Shown piece by piece: positions 50,639 through 58,540 of a DNA stretch of 64,000 nucleotides. The notes beneath the pieces are model-generated. The model saw only the letters and a list, made by a program, of their open reading frames with translations. It was not told the DNA's origin and did not search any database. The first letter of the stretch is position 1. Each line of letters begins with the position of its first letter. Made by a program: the position numbers and the translations under genes. Source of the DNA: G963704535 sp963704535 (lineage in GTDB: Bacteria; Chloroflexota; Chloroflexia; Chloroflexales; Roseiflexaceae); contig OY969916.1 in NCBI GenBank assembly GCA_963704535.1, forward strand, positions 9,548,001 to 9,612,000, given 5' to 3'.

Positions 50639-50989
50639 ATGATTACGATGCGGAATTACGACGATGTGTTGCACTACGTCAACCGGCTTGGCTACGCTGG
50701 CGGTGGTGCGATTGTCCACAAGCAGAAGAACCTGTGCGACGTTGCGAACCTGATATGCAAGGCTGCCGGCATTGAGGGCCGCTGGCCCGCTGGTGTCACT
50801 TTCGAGGTGCGCCAGCATCGCTACATTGACGACCACAGCCGCAATTACTGGCCTTGGAAGAGCGTTTTCGAGGTCGTGCGGGCCGGTGGTCGGCGCTACG
50901 TGGCACAGGTGAAAGAAATTGACGCCCGCGACCCTATCCTGGAAGTTATCGGGCGTGGCCCGCTTGACCGCGATAGTTTGTTTCGCTAG
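50639..50989 (+). CDS. Unknown protein, 116 aa
   Basis: ATG 50639 with GAGGTAAAGCG upstream. Soluble, basic, aromatic-rich (YRQHRY-type words such as VRQHRYIDDHSRNYWPW). It lies 12 bp before the next gene. Confidence 0.6.
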   Translation: MITMRNYDDVLHYVNRLGYAGGGAIVHKQKNLCDVANLICKAAGIEGRWPAGVTFEVRQHRYIDDHSRNYWPWKSVFEVVRAGGRRYVAQVKEIDARDPILEVIGRGPLDRDSLFR

Positions 50990-51001
50990 AGAGGTGACAC
51001 G

Positions 51002-51268
51002 ATGACCGATGAACAACTGCTTGCACAGGGTATCCGTGAGTGTGAGCGCATCTGCGCCGCTTCGAGAGACTTTCGAGAGACAAGCTGGCCGCAGGTCGAG
51101 AACGACTATGTGGCGTTCTATCCCGGCGATAGGCGCTTTCACATCTACGAGGCGACCACACTGTACGTCGAGCTGTACCTGAGCGAAGAGGCCGGCAACC
51201 TGAGCCTTGACGCCGCGCTGGCCGATGAAAACCACGTCCGTGAGTTGATTGAAGTCATCACAAGCTGA
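51002..51268 (+). CDS. Unknown acidic protein, 88 aa
   Basis: ATG 51002 follows AGAGGTGACACG. Helical N terminus (DEQLLAQGIRECERICAASR) and acidic C terminus. Part of the close-packed run. Confidence 0.6.
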   Translation: MTDEQLLAQGIRECERICAASRDFRETSWPQVENDYVAFYPGDRRFHIYEATTLYVELYLSEEAGNLSLDAALADENHVRELIEVITS

Positions 51269-51284
51269 GAGGAGCATACAACAA

Positions 51285-51644
51285 ATGAGCATCACATATG
51301 ACACCATCGAAACCCCCGTCATCTTCCGGCGCTGGACTGACGGCAGCGTGACCGCGCTCTTCCCGACACAGGCGGCTGACACCTTGGGCCGGTACTGCTC
51401 GGCCTTCGAGCTGCGCGGCGGTGAGCAAGAGTATGAGTATGAGGCGCTGATGGCCTCCACGCTGGCGGCTGAACCGGAAGAGTACCGCGACCTGGCAAAG
51501 AGCGTCCGTCAGCACTTCGGCTACAACGTCCAGGCCGTCAACTACGCCACCGATGAGATGCACCGTGAGCGGCGCCGGGCCGCGACGACGCACCGGCGTG
51601 AGGCGATGGCTTCCGTGAGGACCCCACGCTGCGTAGCGCGGTAG
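51285..51644 (+). CDS. VxFRxW-x-ALFP family protein, copy 1
   Basis: A 119-residue protein: TPVIFRRWTDGSVTALFPTQ, then CSAFELRGG and EEYRDLAKSVRQHFGYNVQA. It shares this layout with the protein at 55583-55870 (VMFRFWCGDVIALFPEV, CTSYQRVGQHSS, EEYAALKRELERYPYEYDLE). I recall similar short proteins from phages and conjugative elements, without a known role. GAGGAGC precedes ATG 51285. Confidence 0.65.
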   Translation: MSITYDTIETPVIFRRWTDGSVTALFPTQAADTLGRYCSAFELRGGEQEYEYEALMASTLAAEPEEYRDLAKSVRQHFGYNVQAVNYATDEMHRERRRAATTHRREAMASVRTPRCVAR

Positions 51645-51706
51645 GCTGACAAGATACGATGGGAGTGCCGATGAGGTACGCCCTTGTGAACTGAGGAGAC
51701 ACTGCA

Positions 51707-51877
51707 ATGCGATACGTGTGGTATCAGGGCTGGCTGGCCGAGGTCGAGCACAGCACCGCCCGGCTGGCGACTATCCGGCTGATACGCGACAACACCAGCT
51801 TGTGTGTCGAGTGGAGCGAGCTGGAGCCGCTGACACAAGAGGACCTGGCGACGATGGCTGAGGTGTTCGACATCTAG
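51707..51877 (+). CDS. Small unknown protein, 56 aa
   Basis: ATG 51707 follows TGAGGAGACACTGCA. MRYVWYQGWLAEVEHSTARL, then LCVEWSELEPLTQEDLATMA. A 7-codon frame just upstream (51671) begins with the same MRYA/MRYV words and may be a relic or leader. Confidence 0.55.
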   Translation: MRYVWYQGWLAEVEHSTARLATIRLIRDNTSLCVEWSELEPLTQEDLATMAEVFDI

Positions 51878-51901
51878 CTGTAAACGACAAGGGGCATCAC
51901 G

Positions 51902-52270
51902 ATGGCTGCAATCTACCACGTCAACATCGGCTTCCCGGTCGGGCTGCGCGACAAGCTGCCGGCTCGGCCCTTCGGGCTGTGGTACACATCACACACACGA
52001 CACGCCGCTACTGACGATCGCTATGGCACCATAGGGCTGCCTGATGGTCTGGACCCCCGCGATAAGAAGCGCGTCAAGGTCGTCGAGGTCAAAGTGAATG
52101 ACGCGGGCGAACCTTACGAGGTGCTCTACCGCGTCAAGTACAGTGCTACGCACGACCTGTGCCTGGTTGTGATGCTGCACCGTGACTATATGGTCAAGAC
52201 CGTGTGGCTCAACGAGCGCGGCGATACGCACAGCACACTTGATACCCTTCGGTATTCTGTACCTGCATAA
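51902..52270 (+). CDS. Unknown protein, 122 aa
   Basis: ATG 51902 after AAGGGGCATCACG. Beta-rich pattern (YEVLYRVKYSATHDLCLVVM) and no membrane segment. Ends just before the next promoter. Confidence 0.6.
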   Translation: MAAIYHVNIGFPVGLRDKLPARPFGLWYTSHTRHAATDDRYGTIGLPDGLDPRDKKRVKVVEVKVNDAGEPYEVLYRVKYSATHDLCLVVMLHRDYMVKTVWLNERGDTHSTLDTLRYSVPA

Positions 52271-52274
52271 TCGG

Positions 52275-52303
52275 TTGACTGATAGAATATCAGATAGTAT
52301 ACT
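52275..52303 (+). promoter_or_regulatory. Element promoter TTGACT-17-TATACT
   Basis: TTGACT (52275-52280), TATACT (52298-52303), with GATAGTATACT at the -10 box. It drives the unit starting at 52322 with a leader of only about 15 nt. Confidence 0.85.
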
Positions 52304-52321
52304 GAAATTGGGAGGTACGCG

Positions 52322-52654
52322 ATGAACGGTCTTTCTGAACTGCGGCGCCTGCGCGCTCTAACCTGGCAGCTCTACTTGGACGCCTGCCGGCAAGGCGAAG
52401 AGGACCTGGCACGCGAGACGGCCTGGGAGCTGGACGAGCTGGACCGCCGACTTGATACGGCTGTGGAAGCTACGAACAAGCGGCTCGATCTGCTGTACGG
52501 CGAATACAGGCGGGCGCACGAAATCTACCAGCGCGACGGCGACCCTGAGCGCGAGGACGACGGGCTGTGGCTGGCCTGCGAGGCTGCGCGGCTGTCCTAC
52601 AACGACGCTCGACAGGCTGCCGGCCTTCGACCTGGTGACGTACACGTTCGCTGA
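52322..52654 (+). CDS. Coiled-coil small protein, 110 aa
   Basis: ATG 52322 follows GGGAGGTACGCG. Almost wholly helical with heptad-like Leu/charged spacing (LRRLRALTWQLYLDACRQGE, ELDELDRRLDTAVEATNKRL). First gene after a strong promoter. Confidence 0.65.
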   Translation: MNGLSELRRLRALTWQLYLDACRQGEEDLARETAWELDELDRRLDTAVEATNKRLDLLYGEYRRAHEIYQRDGDPEREDDGLWLACEAARLSYNDARQAAGLRPGDVHVR

Positions 52655-52683
52655 CAACTACACCACAGAAAGAGAGGTACACG

Positions 52684-53346
52684 ATGACTGAGAATACACT
52701 CTACGGCCTGGCCGTTGACGTTGCGAACCACCTGAGCCAGCTCGACGCATCGACCTGGACCGCTGTACAGAACCCCCATAGCGACACCGATACCGCGTAC
52801 CTGGTCCACCAGCGCAGCGGTATGCGGCTGTATATGCACCGCGTCTGGAATGAGAAGGGCAAGCTGAACATCTCCCTCTCGGTCCACGACTACCGTGACT
52901 TCGCCCGGTATGACGACCCCAAGTTCGCCAACGACGGCATCAACGTGACCGCCGCTCGTGGCGCCCTCGCCATCGCCAAGGACATCGACCGCAGGCTGCT
53001 CACCGACGCTCGTGAATACTTCCTCAGCCTGGTGGAGCGCAAGAGCAGCAAAGAGCGCTACGACAACCACCGGCACAGCCTGGCCGCCAAGATGGCCCGC
53101 GCCGCTGGCCTGGACGCCAGCGCCGTCGTCGAGAATGACCGCAACGGACACGTCGGCTTCGATATGCGTATCCCCAACGCGCACAGCTTCTGGTATCCGC
53201 CCCGCGTTGATGTGGGCGTGAGCCTCAGCATCGACAGCCAGCAGCGAGAGCACGAACTGGTCAATATCAAGTTCGAGAACCTGACCCCGGAAGAGGCCGA
53301 GCGTGTGCTGGCCCTTGCGAAGCAGATTATGAAGGGTGCGGTATGA
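52684..53346 (+). CDS. Unknown protein, 220 aa
   Basis: ATG 52684 after AGAGGTACACG. It contains YLVHQRSGMRLYMHRVWNEK, KGKLNISLSVHDY and a C-terminal NLTPEEAERVLALAKQIM. Mixed fold, no membrane segment. Its stop overlaps the next ATG as ATGA. Confidence 0.65.
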   Translation: MTENTLYGLAVDVANHLSQLDASTWTAVQNPHSDTDTAYLVHQRSGMRLYMHRVWNEKGKLNISLSVHDYRDFARYDDPKFANDGINVTAARGALAIAKDIDRRLLTDAREYFLSLVERKSSKERYDNHRHSLAAKMARAAGLDASAVVENDRNGHVGFDMRIPNAHSFWYPPRVDVGVSLSIDSQQREHELVNIKFENLTPEEAERVLALAKQIMKGAV

Positions 53347-53561
53347 GCTACACACTGACCCTGCTCCTGCCTATGGACCTGCCCACCTGGCAGCTCGACA
53401 CTATCGCATCGGTACTCGACGAGCACGGCGTCACCCGCAGAGGCAGCGACACGATGGAAGTGACCGGGCGCGACGAAGAGCACACGCGACGGGCCAGCAC
53501 CGCTGCGCTCCAGCGTATCGGCAAGACCGTCGCTGACGTTGAGATTGACCTGTTCTCATAG
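53343..53561 (+). CDS. Small unknown protein, 72 aa
   Basis: Coupled to the upstream gene by a 4-bp overlap. MSYTLTLLLPMDLPTWQLDT and a later HTRRASTAALQRIGKTVADV suggest an alternating beta-alpha fold. Confidence 0.6.
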   Translation: MSYTLTLLLPMDLPTWQLDTIASVLDEHGVTRRGSDTMEVTGRDEEHTRRASTAALQRIGKTVADVEIDLFS

Positions 53562-53573
53562 GAGGGCATCACA

Positions 53574-54035
53574 ATGCTTATTGGACCATACACCCGCAAG
53601 CTTATCCGCTACAACGGCGAGGAGCTGTACAGCCGTCTGAACGCCGGCAACTGGGTGTCGGCAGCCGACTGTCTGCCCGATGTGATGGGGTTCTTCACGG
53701 CGCCCACCAGTGAGTGCCACGACCCGGCGCTCGCCGCCTGGTGGCGCAACGAGGGCGAGGGCTACGCCCGCGAGCGTATCCTGCACCTGAGTGCCCTGAG
53801 CGCCCTGTCGCAGCGCCTGTTCGACTGGCACAACAACGATGCAGTCTACGTCCTGGCCTGCACGCTACAACGTATGGCCCTTGACGGCGCCGAGAAGCCC
53901 ACCGACTTCGAGGACCAGGTACGCAGCGCTGTGGCTGTCCTGGAGCGAGGCAGCACCGAAGAGCGGGCGATGCACGCCGAGACGGTCAGTACCCTGCAAG
54001 ACGAGGAGCTGCTCCCTCGGCCCTGGCGTCGATAA
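53574..54035 (+). CDS. Unknown protein, 153 aa
   Basis: ATG 53574 after GGAGGGCATCACA. Helical protein with YSRLNAGNWVSAADCLPDVM and ILHLSALSALSQRLFDWHNN. Family not recognised. Confidence 0.6.
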   Translation: MLIGPYTRKLIRYNGEELYSRLNAGNWVSAADCLPDVMGFFTAPTSECHDPALAAWWRNEGEGYARERILHLSALSALSQRLFDWHNNDAVYVLACTLQRMALDGAEKPTDFEDQVRSAVAVLERGSTEERAMHAETVSTLQDEELLPRPWRR

Positions 54036-54099
54036 TGAACGGGCGGCCTACTGGTGGCCGCCCTCCCCTGATCGAGCAACATAGAAAGTGAGGACCACG

Positions 54100-54657
54100 A
54101 TGGGCTGGACATATCTCCCCTACGACGGCAAGGCGGCTGACTTCGTTCGCAGGACGCTGACCTGGGAGGACACCCAGTACAAGAACACTTGCTTAGACGT
54201 GATGGTAGTCAAGTTTCGGACAGCCTATGCTGCTGTCGAGCGCGTCACCAAGGCTACAGGAGAGCGCGAGGTGTGGGCTGCGGTGGTCCTGCTCGACCGG
54301 CGCAAGAACGACTACTACAACTTCGGCTACAAGGATATGGACGAGAGTATGGGGCCGTGCGAGGACGAGTGCCCGGAGCGCATCCTGTCGCTGTTGACCC
54401 CCACGGACAGTCAGTACGCCCTGGCCTGGCGCGAGCGCTGCTGGCGACGCATCCGCGAGCGGGCCAGCAAGCCCAGGCTGAAAGTCGGCCAGACGGTGAA
54501 GTTCTCCTCTCCTCTGAGCTTCACGGACGGCTCGACCGCCGACACATTCGAGGTCGAGCGCGGGCGCGGCTCTACCTTCCACTTCCGGGCGGTCACGACA
54601 CGCCGCCTGTACCGCATCGGCAACTACCGCGAGCGTGAGTATACCGTCCTGGGTTGA
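54100..54657 (+). CDS. Unknown protein, 185 aa, with conserved-type DUF6927-like opening
   Basis: ATG 54100 after AAGTGAGGACCACG. It begins MGWTYLPYDGKAADFVRRTL, continues with AYAAVERVTKATGEREVWAA and RKNDYYNFGYKDMDESMGPC, and ends with a basic beta-rich domain (LKVGQTVKFSSPLSFTDGST). The N-terminal two thirds resemble a family of small proteins found in mobile elements; the DUF number is from memory and uncertain. Its stop codon lies inside the -35 box of the next promoter. Confidence 0.65.
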   Translation: MGWTYLPYDGKAADFVRRTLTWEDTQYKNTCLDVMVVKFRTAYAAVERVTKATGEREVWAAVVLLDRRKNDYYNFGYKDMDESMGPCEDECPERILSLLTPTDSQYALAWRERCWRRIRERASKPRLKVGQTVKFSSPLSFTDGSTADTFEVERGRGSTFHFRAVTTRRLYRIGNYREREYTVLG

Positions 54658-54682
54658 CGCCTCTGTGTTCTGATAGTACACT
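54654..54682 (+). promoter_or_regulatory. Element promoter TTGACG-17-TACACT
   Basis: TTGACG (54654-54659), TACACT (54677-54682), with the partial palindrome TAGTACACT-ATC-GGTGTAGTA over the -10 box. Confidence 0.85.
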
Positions 54683-54721
54683 ATCGGTGTAGTATAAATA
54701 ATGCAACTTCGGGAGGGCGCG

Positions 54722-55141
54722 ATGGAGAACTACCTGCTGGAAGTCGCCCGCGTAGAGAAGCGCACCCGCACCCCGTTCGGTCCTCGGTATGCCTGGGAGG
54801 TCGGTGAGAAGTACGAAGAGTACCTGAACGTGACCGCCCACGACCACGACGGCAACACCGTCTACTTCGACACCCCCGCCGTCGAGTGGTGGGTGACGAC
54901 CGGGATGGGCGCCGCTGTGGTGGGCTTCCACGACGGTAACTGCTGGCTGACCCCGCCCTCGGCCTACTGCATCGTGGCGAACGAGCAGCGAGAGCCTCGT
55001 GAGAACGGAGGCTGGACGTTCGCCGTTAAGGCCGGCGACGGCATCATCGTGCGGGCCAGCCTCAAGAAGACCTACGCGAACGGCAACTACGTGCTGAACC
55101 GCGTCAAGCTGATGGAGGTGCTGAACGATGAAGACCACTAG
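54722..55141 (+). CDS. Unknown protein, 139 aa
   Basis: ATG 54722 follows GGGAGGGCGCG. Beta-rich (YLNVTAHDHDGNTVYFDTPA; GWTFAVKAGDGIIVRASLKK), with an OB-like pattern in its second half (charged beta strands after GDGIIVRASLKK). First gene of its unit; overlaps the next by 14 bp. Confidence 0.6.
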   Translation: MENYLLEVARVEKRTRTPFGPRYAWEVGEKYEEYLNVTAHDHDGNTVYFDTPAVEWWVTTGMGAAVVGFHDGNCWLTPPSAYCIVANEQREPRENGGWTFAVKAGDGIIVRASLKKTYANGNYVLNRVKLMEVLNDEDH

Positions 55142-55583
55142 CGCAACGCACATCCTGGTCGAGCCTGACCTGAGTGGTTGGCACTACGTAACGACTATCG
55201 AAGAGCAGGACGACGAGATACGGCGCGGCCACGATAACGTCAAGAGCGTGGTGAGCTACGCGGCCACCCACGGTCTGCCCGTCATCGTCGAGGGCGGCAC
55301 GCAGCGCTGGATACAGCAGACCACCGACCGTCTGCGCCGAGCCGGCATCACGGTGTTGACCGAGGAAGAGGACTACGAGCTGCGGAAGCTCGACCGCTAC
55401 TGGATAGCCCGCTGCGAGGTGGGCGACCGCATCGAGTTCGAGCCGCAGGCCGGCACGCTCCTGTGGGGGCGCATCATCGCCAAGGGCTGCCGCTACCTGG
55501 AGGTCTTCCCTGATGGGTGGGCCGGCGCTACCTACGTGGCCGGGCGCGAGGTTCGCACCCTTGTTGTGAAAGGGCCACAGTGA
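55128..55583 (+). CDS. Unknown protein, 151 aa
   Basis: Starts inside the previous gene (ATG 55128). N-terminal alpha/beta part (VVSYAATHGLPVIVEGGTQR) and a C-terminal beta part (VGDRIEFEPQAGTLLWGRII). Its TGA overlaps the next ATG by one base. Confidence 0.6.
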   Translation: MKTTSATHILVEPDLSGWHYVTTIEEQDDEIRRGHDNVKSVVSYAATHGLPVIVEGGTQRWIQQTTDRLRRAGITVLTEEEDYELRKLDRYWIARCEVGDRIEFEPQAGTLLWGRIIAKGCRYLEVFPDGWAGATYVAGREVRTLVVKGPQ

Positions 55584-55870
55584 TGAAAACCAAGGTGATG
55601 TTCCGCTTCTGGTGCGGTGACGTGATTGCGTTGTTCCCCGAAGTGGCCGCTACGATGGACCCGAACTATTGCACCAGCTACCAGCGCGTCGGTCAGCACA
55701 GCTCGGCCCACCCGGCGCTGATTGTTCGCCAGAGCCGGCCTGCAACTACGGAAGAGTACGCCGCGCTGAAACGTGAGCTGGAAAGATACCCATACGAGTA
55801 CGACCTGGAGGTCATCGACCGGCTGCCGCGCAACGCACGCGAGACGCGCCGCCTGGCGCAGAGGGGGTGA
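55583..55870 (+). CDS. VxFRxW-x-ALFP family protein, copy 2
   Basis: A 95-residue paralogue of the protein at 51285-51644, with KVMFRFWCGDVIALFPEVAA, CTSYQRVGQHSSAHP and EEYAALKRELERYPYEYDLE. This copy better fits the wider family as I recall it. Role unknown. Confidence 0.7.
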   Translation: MKTKVMFRFWCGDVIALFPEVAATMDPNYCTSYQRVGQHSSAHPALIVRQSRPATTEEYAALKRELERYPYEYDLEVIDRLPRNARETRRLAQRG

Positions 55871-55874
55871 GCTA

Positions 55875-56228
55875 ATGGCAACACAACGCGAGCTGAAAGC
55901 CGAGTTCGAGCGCCGCGCACATCAGGAGCAGCCCAAGTTCACACAGGACGGCCTGATGACAGCCTGGGGCGAGGCGACCGTCTTGGTCGGCCTGTGGGCC
56001 AACACGCCGCACAATGCCCGCTGGCAGCTCACCGCCGACCGAGAGGTCCGTATCACTTGGGGCGACCCCGGACACGGCCCTGACTTCGCTGTGCTGGTCC
56101 TGCACGAAAGCGGGAAGCTCCTCAAGCGCTGGGGGCTGCCGGCAGGTCTGCGCCCCGATGCGTTCTTCGAGGCGGTGGAGCGGTTCATCGTCAACGCCTA
56201 CGGCTCGGATGAGACCTGGCTGAAATAA
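55875..56228 (+). CDS. Unknown protein, 117 aa
   Basis: ATG 55875 after GAGGGGGTGAGCTA. Helical start (QRELKAEFERRAHQEQPKF), then a beta sheet (WQLTADREVRITWGDPGHGP) and a helix. Only 4 bp separate it from the previous gene. Confidence 0.6.
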   Translation: MATQRELKAEFERRAHQEQPKFTQDGLMTAWGEATVLVGLWANTPHNARWQLTADREVRITWGDPGHGPDFAVLVLHESGKLLKRWGLPAGLRPDAFFEAVERFIVNAYGSDETWLK

Positions 56229-56297
56229 GAACTGCTGGCCCTCACAACCGTTCTGGTCGTTTAAGCCACACGAAGCCCACCTCACGAGGAACCCACA

Positions 56298-56687
56298 ATG
56301 CACAATCCATATGCCCTCTCTTGCGCTGGCGCAGCACTCGACGAGCTGCACCGATGGGACCTGGCCCTGGCTACGCAAGCCAGTGAGCAGTATGCGGAAG
56401 GCAACCGCCGACTGGTACGCGACACCGACCCCCTGACGAACCCCAACGCGGTGAACCACGAGGCGCAGCTTCACCACTACGCCAAGGAAGTCTGGATGCA
56501 GCTCGAACGCGAGCGCAATGCGAACGCCCAGGCCGCCATTACTGCCTGGAGGCAGGTCTGCAAGCACCGGGGCCGGGAGGGCGCCGACGAGCTGGTCCGG
56601 TCTGCCCTGGTCGCTACAGCAAGGGTATATCCTCGTGCCCGGCGTATTCTTGATAGAAAACCGGATTGTAACCTGACAGGATACTGA
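56298..56687 (+). CDS. Unknown helical protein, 129 aa
   Basis: ATG 56298 after CGAGGAACCCACA. Mostly helical (ALDELHRWDLALATQASEQY) with a basic C terminus (VYPRARRILDRKPDCNLTGY). Last gene of its unit. Confidence 0.6.
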   Translation: MHNPYALSCAGAALDELHRWDLALATQASEQYAEGNRRLVRDTDPLTNPNAVNHEAQLHHYAKEVWMQLERERNANAQAAITAWRQVCKHRGREGADELVRSALVATARVYPRARRILDRKPDCNLTGY

Positions 56688-56727
56688 GTGTCCCATTATA
56701 CGTACCCCTGTGGTAAACTATAGGTGA

Positions 56728-56756
56728 TTGACAGGATGGTACTCCGGTAGTATACT
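56728..56756 (+). promoter_or_regulatory. Element promoter TTGACA-17-TATACT
   Basis: TTGACA (56728-56733), TATACT (56751-56756), with GTAGTATACTGTCGTAGTAC at the -10 region. Drives the short basic protein and the tyrosine recombinase. Confidence 0.88.
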
Positions 56757-56800
56757 GTCGTAGTACCACCTGGCACCCGCGTAGTTGTCAGGAGGTATAT

Positions 56801-56905
56801 ATGAGCCGACGAGGGGACGAGTTCAGCCGCGACGATACCCGCACTGAGAGCGCGAAAGCGAAGACCATCAAGCTCAAGAAAGCGCGTGAAGCCAAGGCGC
56901 GGTAA
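56801..56905 (+). CDS. Small basic protein, 34 aa
   Basis: ATG 56801 follows AGGAGGTATAT, an ideal ribosome site. MSRRGDEFSRDDTRTESAKA and the lysine-rich end (KTIKLKKAREAKAR) suggest DNA contact. It lies between the promoter and the tyrosine recombinase gene, so it may act with it. Confidence 0.6.
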   Translation: MSRRGDEFSRDDTRTESAKAKTIKLKKAREAKAR

Positions 56906-56923
56906 GTAACGTGGAGGCCACAG

Positions 56924-57901
56924 ATGGAAATCGAGCGGTTCATCGCTACGTTGAATAGCAAGAACACGCAATCGACCTATCGACGGTATGCGGCGAAGTT
57001 CGTGGAGTGGCTCGGTGAGGACAACCTGGCCGAGCTGGAACCAGACGAGCTGCTCAACTACATCTCGTGGCTTAGGGAGGAAGGATACGGCGCCAGTAGC
57101 ATCAACCTGATGCTCTCCACTGTACGAGAGCTGCTACGATGGGCAGTTCTCACCAAGCAGGTTCAGCCAAGCATATACAGCGTCGCCCAGGCCGTGAAGG
57201 GCGTCAAAGAACCGAAAGTGCTCCCCAGGCCGCTCAACCCCAGCGAAGCCGACCGCCTACTGTCGCAGCCCAACCTGACGACTGTAACCGGAGCACGAGA
57301 CCTTGCGTTCATTAAGCTGGCGCTGGTGACTGGTTGCCGCGTGAGCGAGATGACAAGTCTCAATATTGACACTATCGACTGGGAGCGCCGCCGCTTCGTT
57401 GTCACCGGCAAGGGAGGCAGACAGCGGGTGGTGTTCTTCACCGAGGACGCAGCGAGCGCACTGGTATACTACCTCGGCCTACGAGCCAGCCCCACGGTCG
57501 GCCCTCTGTTCGTAAACACGGAGGGGAAGCGCCTCAGCAATCGGTGGATACAGAAGATGTTGTCCAGCTACGGCGAGGTCGCCGGCATCGCGGGCCTGCA
57601 CCCGCACCAGCTACGACACACCTTCGCCACTGAGCTGCTCGACCGCACCGGCGACCTGGCGCTCGTGCAGGACCTGCTTGGACACAGTGACCCGGCTACA
57701 ACTCGAATATACACCAGCCTGGCTGTAGGCCGCGCTGAGCGGGCGTATAACAAGGCTATGAGCAATATTGAAGTACGTGGTGTTTTAGAAAGTGAGGTCC
57801 GTGGTGGACAACCAGCAGTCAGGGTGGAGCGCCTACAGACGGGCGCAGCAGGACTACGGAGCGGGTACGGACGGTCTATGGGAATATCTGGAGGAGAATA
57901 A
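56924..57901 (+). CDS. Tyrosine recombinase, XerC/D-like
   Basis: A 325-residue recombinase with a SAM-like core-binding domain (1-90) and a complete catalytic set: Arg in TGCRVSEM near 137, Lys in TGKGGRQRV, H-x-x-R in LHPHQLRHTFATELL near 226, His in LLGHSDPATT and Tyr in RIYTSL near 262. There is no integron-specific insertion. About 45 extra residues extend past the tyrosine. With a serine integrase already present, it more likely resolves multimers or moves a second site than integrates the element. Confidence 0.92.
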   Translation: MEIERFIATLNSKNTQSTYRRYAAKFVEWLGEDNLAELEPDELLNYISWLREEGYGASSINLMLSTVRELLRWAVLTKQVQPSIYSVAQAVKGVKEPKVLPRPLNPSEADRLLSQPNLTTVTGARDLAFIKLALVTGCRVSEMTSLNIDTIDWERRRFVVTGKGGRQRVVFFTEDAASALVYYLGLRASPTVGPLFVNTEGKRLSNRWIQKMLSSYGEVAGIAGLHPHQLRHTFATELLDRTGDLALVQDLLGHSDPATTRIYTSLAVGRAERAYNKAMSNIEVRGVLESEVRGGQPAVRVERLQTGAAGLRSGYGRSMGISGGE

Positions 57902-58409
57902 GTACAACGACCCGACGCTCTGCATTGGATGGGCGGTCGAGCGCGCCAAGAGGTTCTTCAACTTGGACCAGGCGCAGATAGCCGCACTCACGGAGGAACG
58001 GGACAGCAGCGGGGTGGTGACTTCGCCGGCCATTGGTAAGTCATTCATCAGCGCTATGTTGTATGGACGCTCGAAGGTCGGCCCGGAGAACTACAAGCGG
58101 CTGGCGCGAGCACTACAGGTCAACGTGGTGCATTTCCACATCGCGGAGGGATGGGAAGACATCTCCGACGCGGCGGCCTTCGACCTGCCCGACCGAGACC
58201 TGACACTACCGATCATCCGCAAGCTGATGGAGCTACCAGTCGATCAGCGGCCACACGGTCGTGCTGTTGTCCTGGCGGTGCTCGACAGCATCTATGCGGC
58301 GCATCAGGCAGCCTCTGCTCCTCAGCCCCAAGAGACCACTCCGGTCGCAGCCGACAATGGCGATACGACACACTCCAAGAAGCGCACATCCCGGTCCTCC
58401 TCCAAGTAG
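57792..58409 (+). CDS. XRE-like helix-turn-helix regulator
   Basis: A 205-residue protein from GTG 57792 (GTG 57801 or 57804 also possible), overlapping the recombinase gene by 110 bp. The central part fits an XRE fold: RFFNLDQAQIAALTEERD, then IGKSFISAMLYGRSKVGPEN and YKRLARALQVNVVHF. The C terminus is Ser/Lys-rich. It is the best candidate in the window for a regulator of the shared element promoters; this link is inference. Confidence 0.7.
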   Translation: MRSVVDNQQSGWSAYRRAQQDYGAGTDGLWEYLEENKYNDPTLCIGWAVERAKRFFNLDQAQIAALTEERDSSGVVTSPAIGKSFISAMLYGRSKVGPENYKRLARALQVNVVHFHIAEGWEDISDAAAFDLPDRDLTLPIIRKLMELPVDQRPHGRAVVLAVLDSIYAAHQAASAPQPQETTPVAADNGDTTHSKKRTSRSSSK

Positions 58410-58450
58410 CTCCTCCAAGTAGTGACAATTAAATATCGAGAATAACCCAG

Positions 58451-58474
58451 CCCAATGCCTTACGAGGCGTTGGG
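58451..58474 (+). terminator. Terminator after the XRE gene
   Basis: CCAATGCCT (58452-58460) pairs with AGGCGTTGG (58465-58473), loop TACG, directly against the next -35 box. Confidence 0.65.
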
Positions 58475-58515
58475 TTGACGCTTTTGTACCCTGCTGATAC
58501 ACTATTAGTGTATCA
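58475..58515 (+). promoter_or_regulatory. Element promoter with perfect palindromic operator
   Basis: TTGACG (58475-58480), 17-bp spacer, TACACT (58498-58503). TGATACACT (58495-58503) and AGTGTATCA (58507-58515) are perfect 9-bp arms around ATT, so a repressor dimer could cover the -10 box and start point. Confidence 0.88.
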
Positions 58516-58540
58516 ATGAAACACCAGGGGAGGTCCCCTT

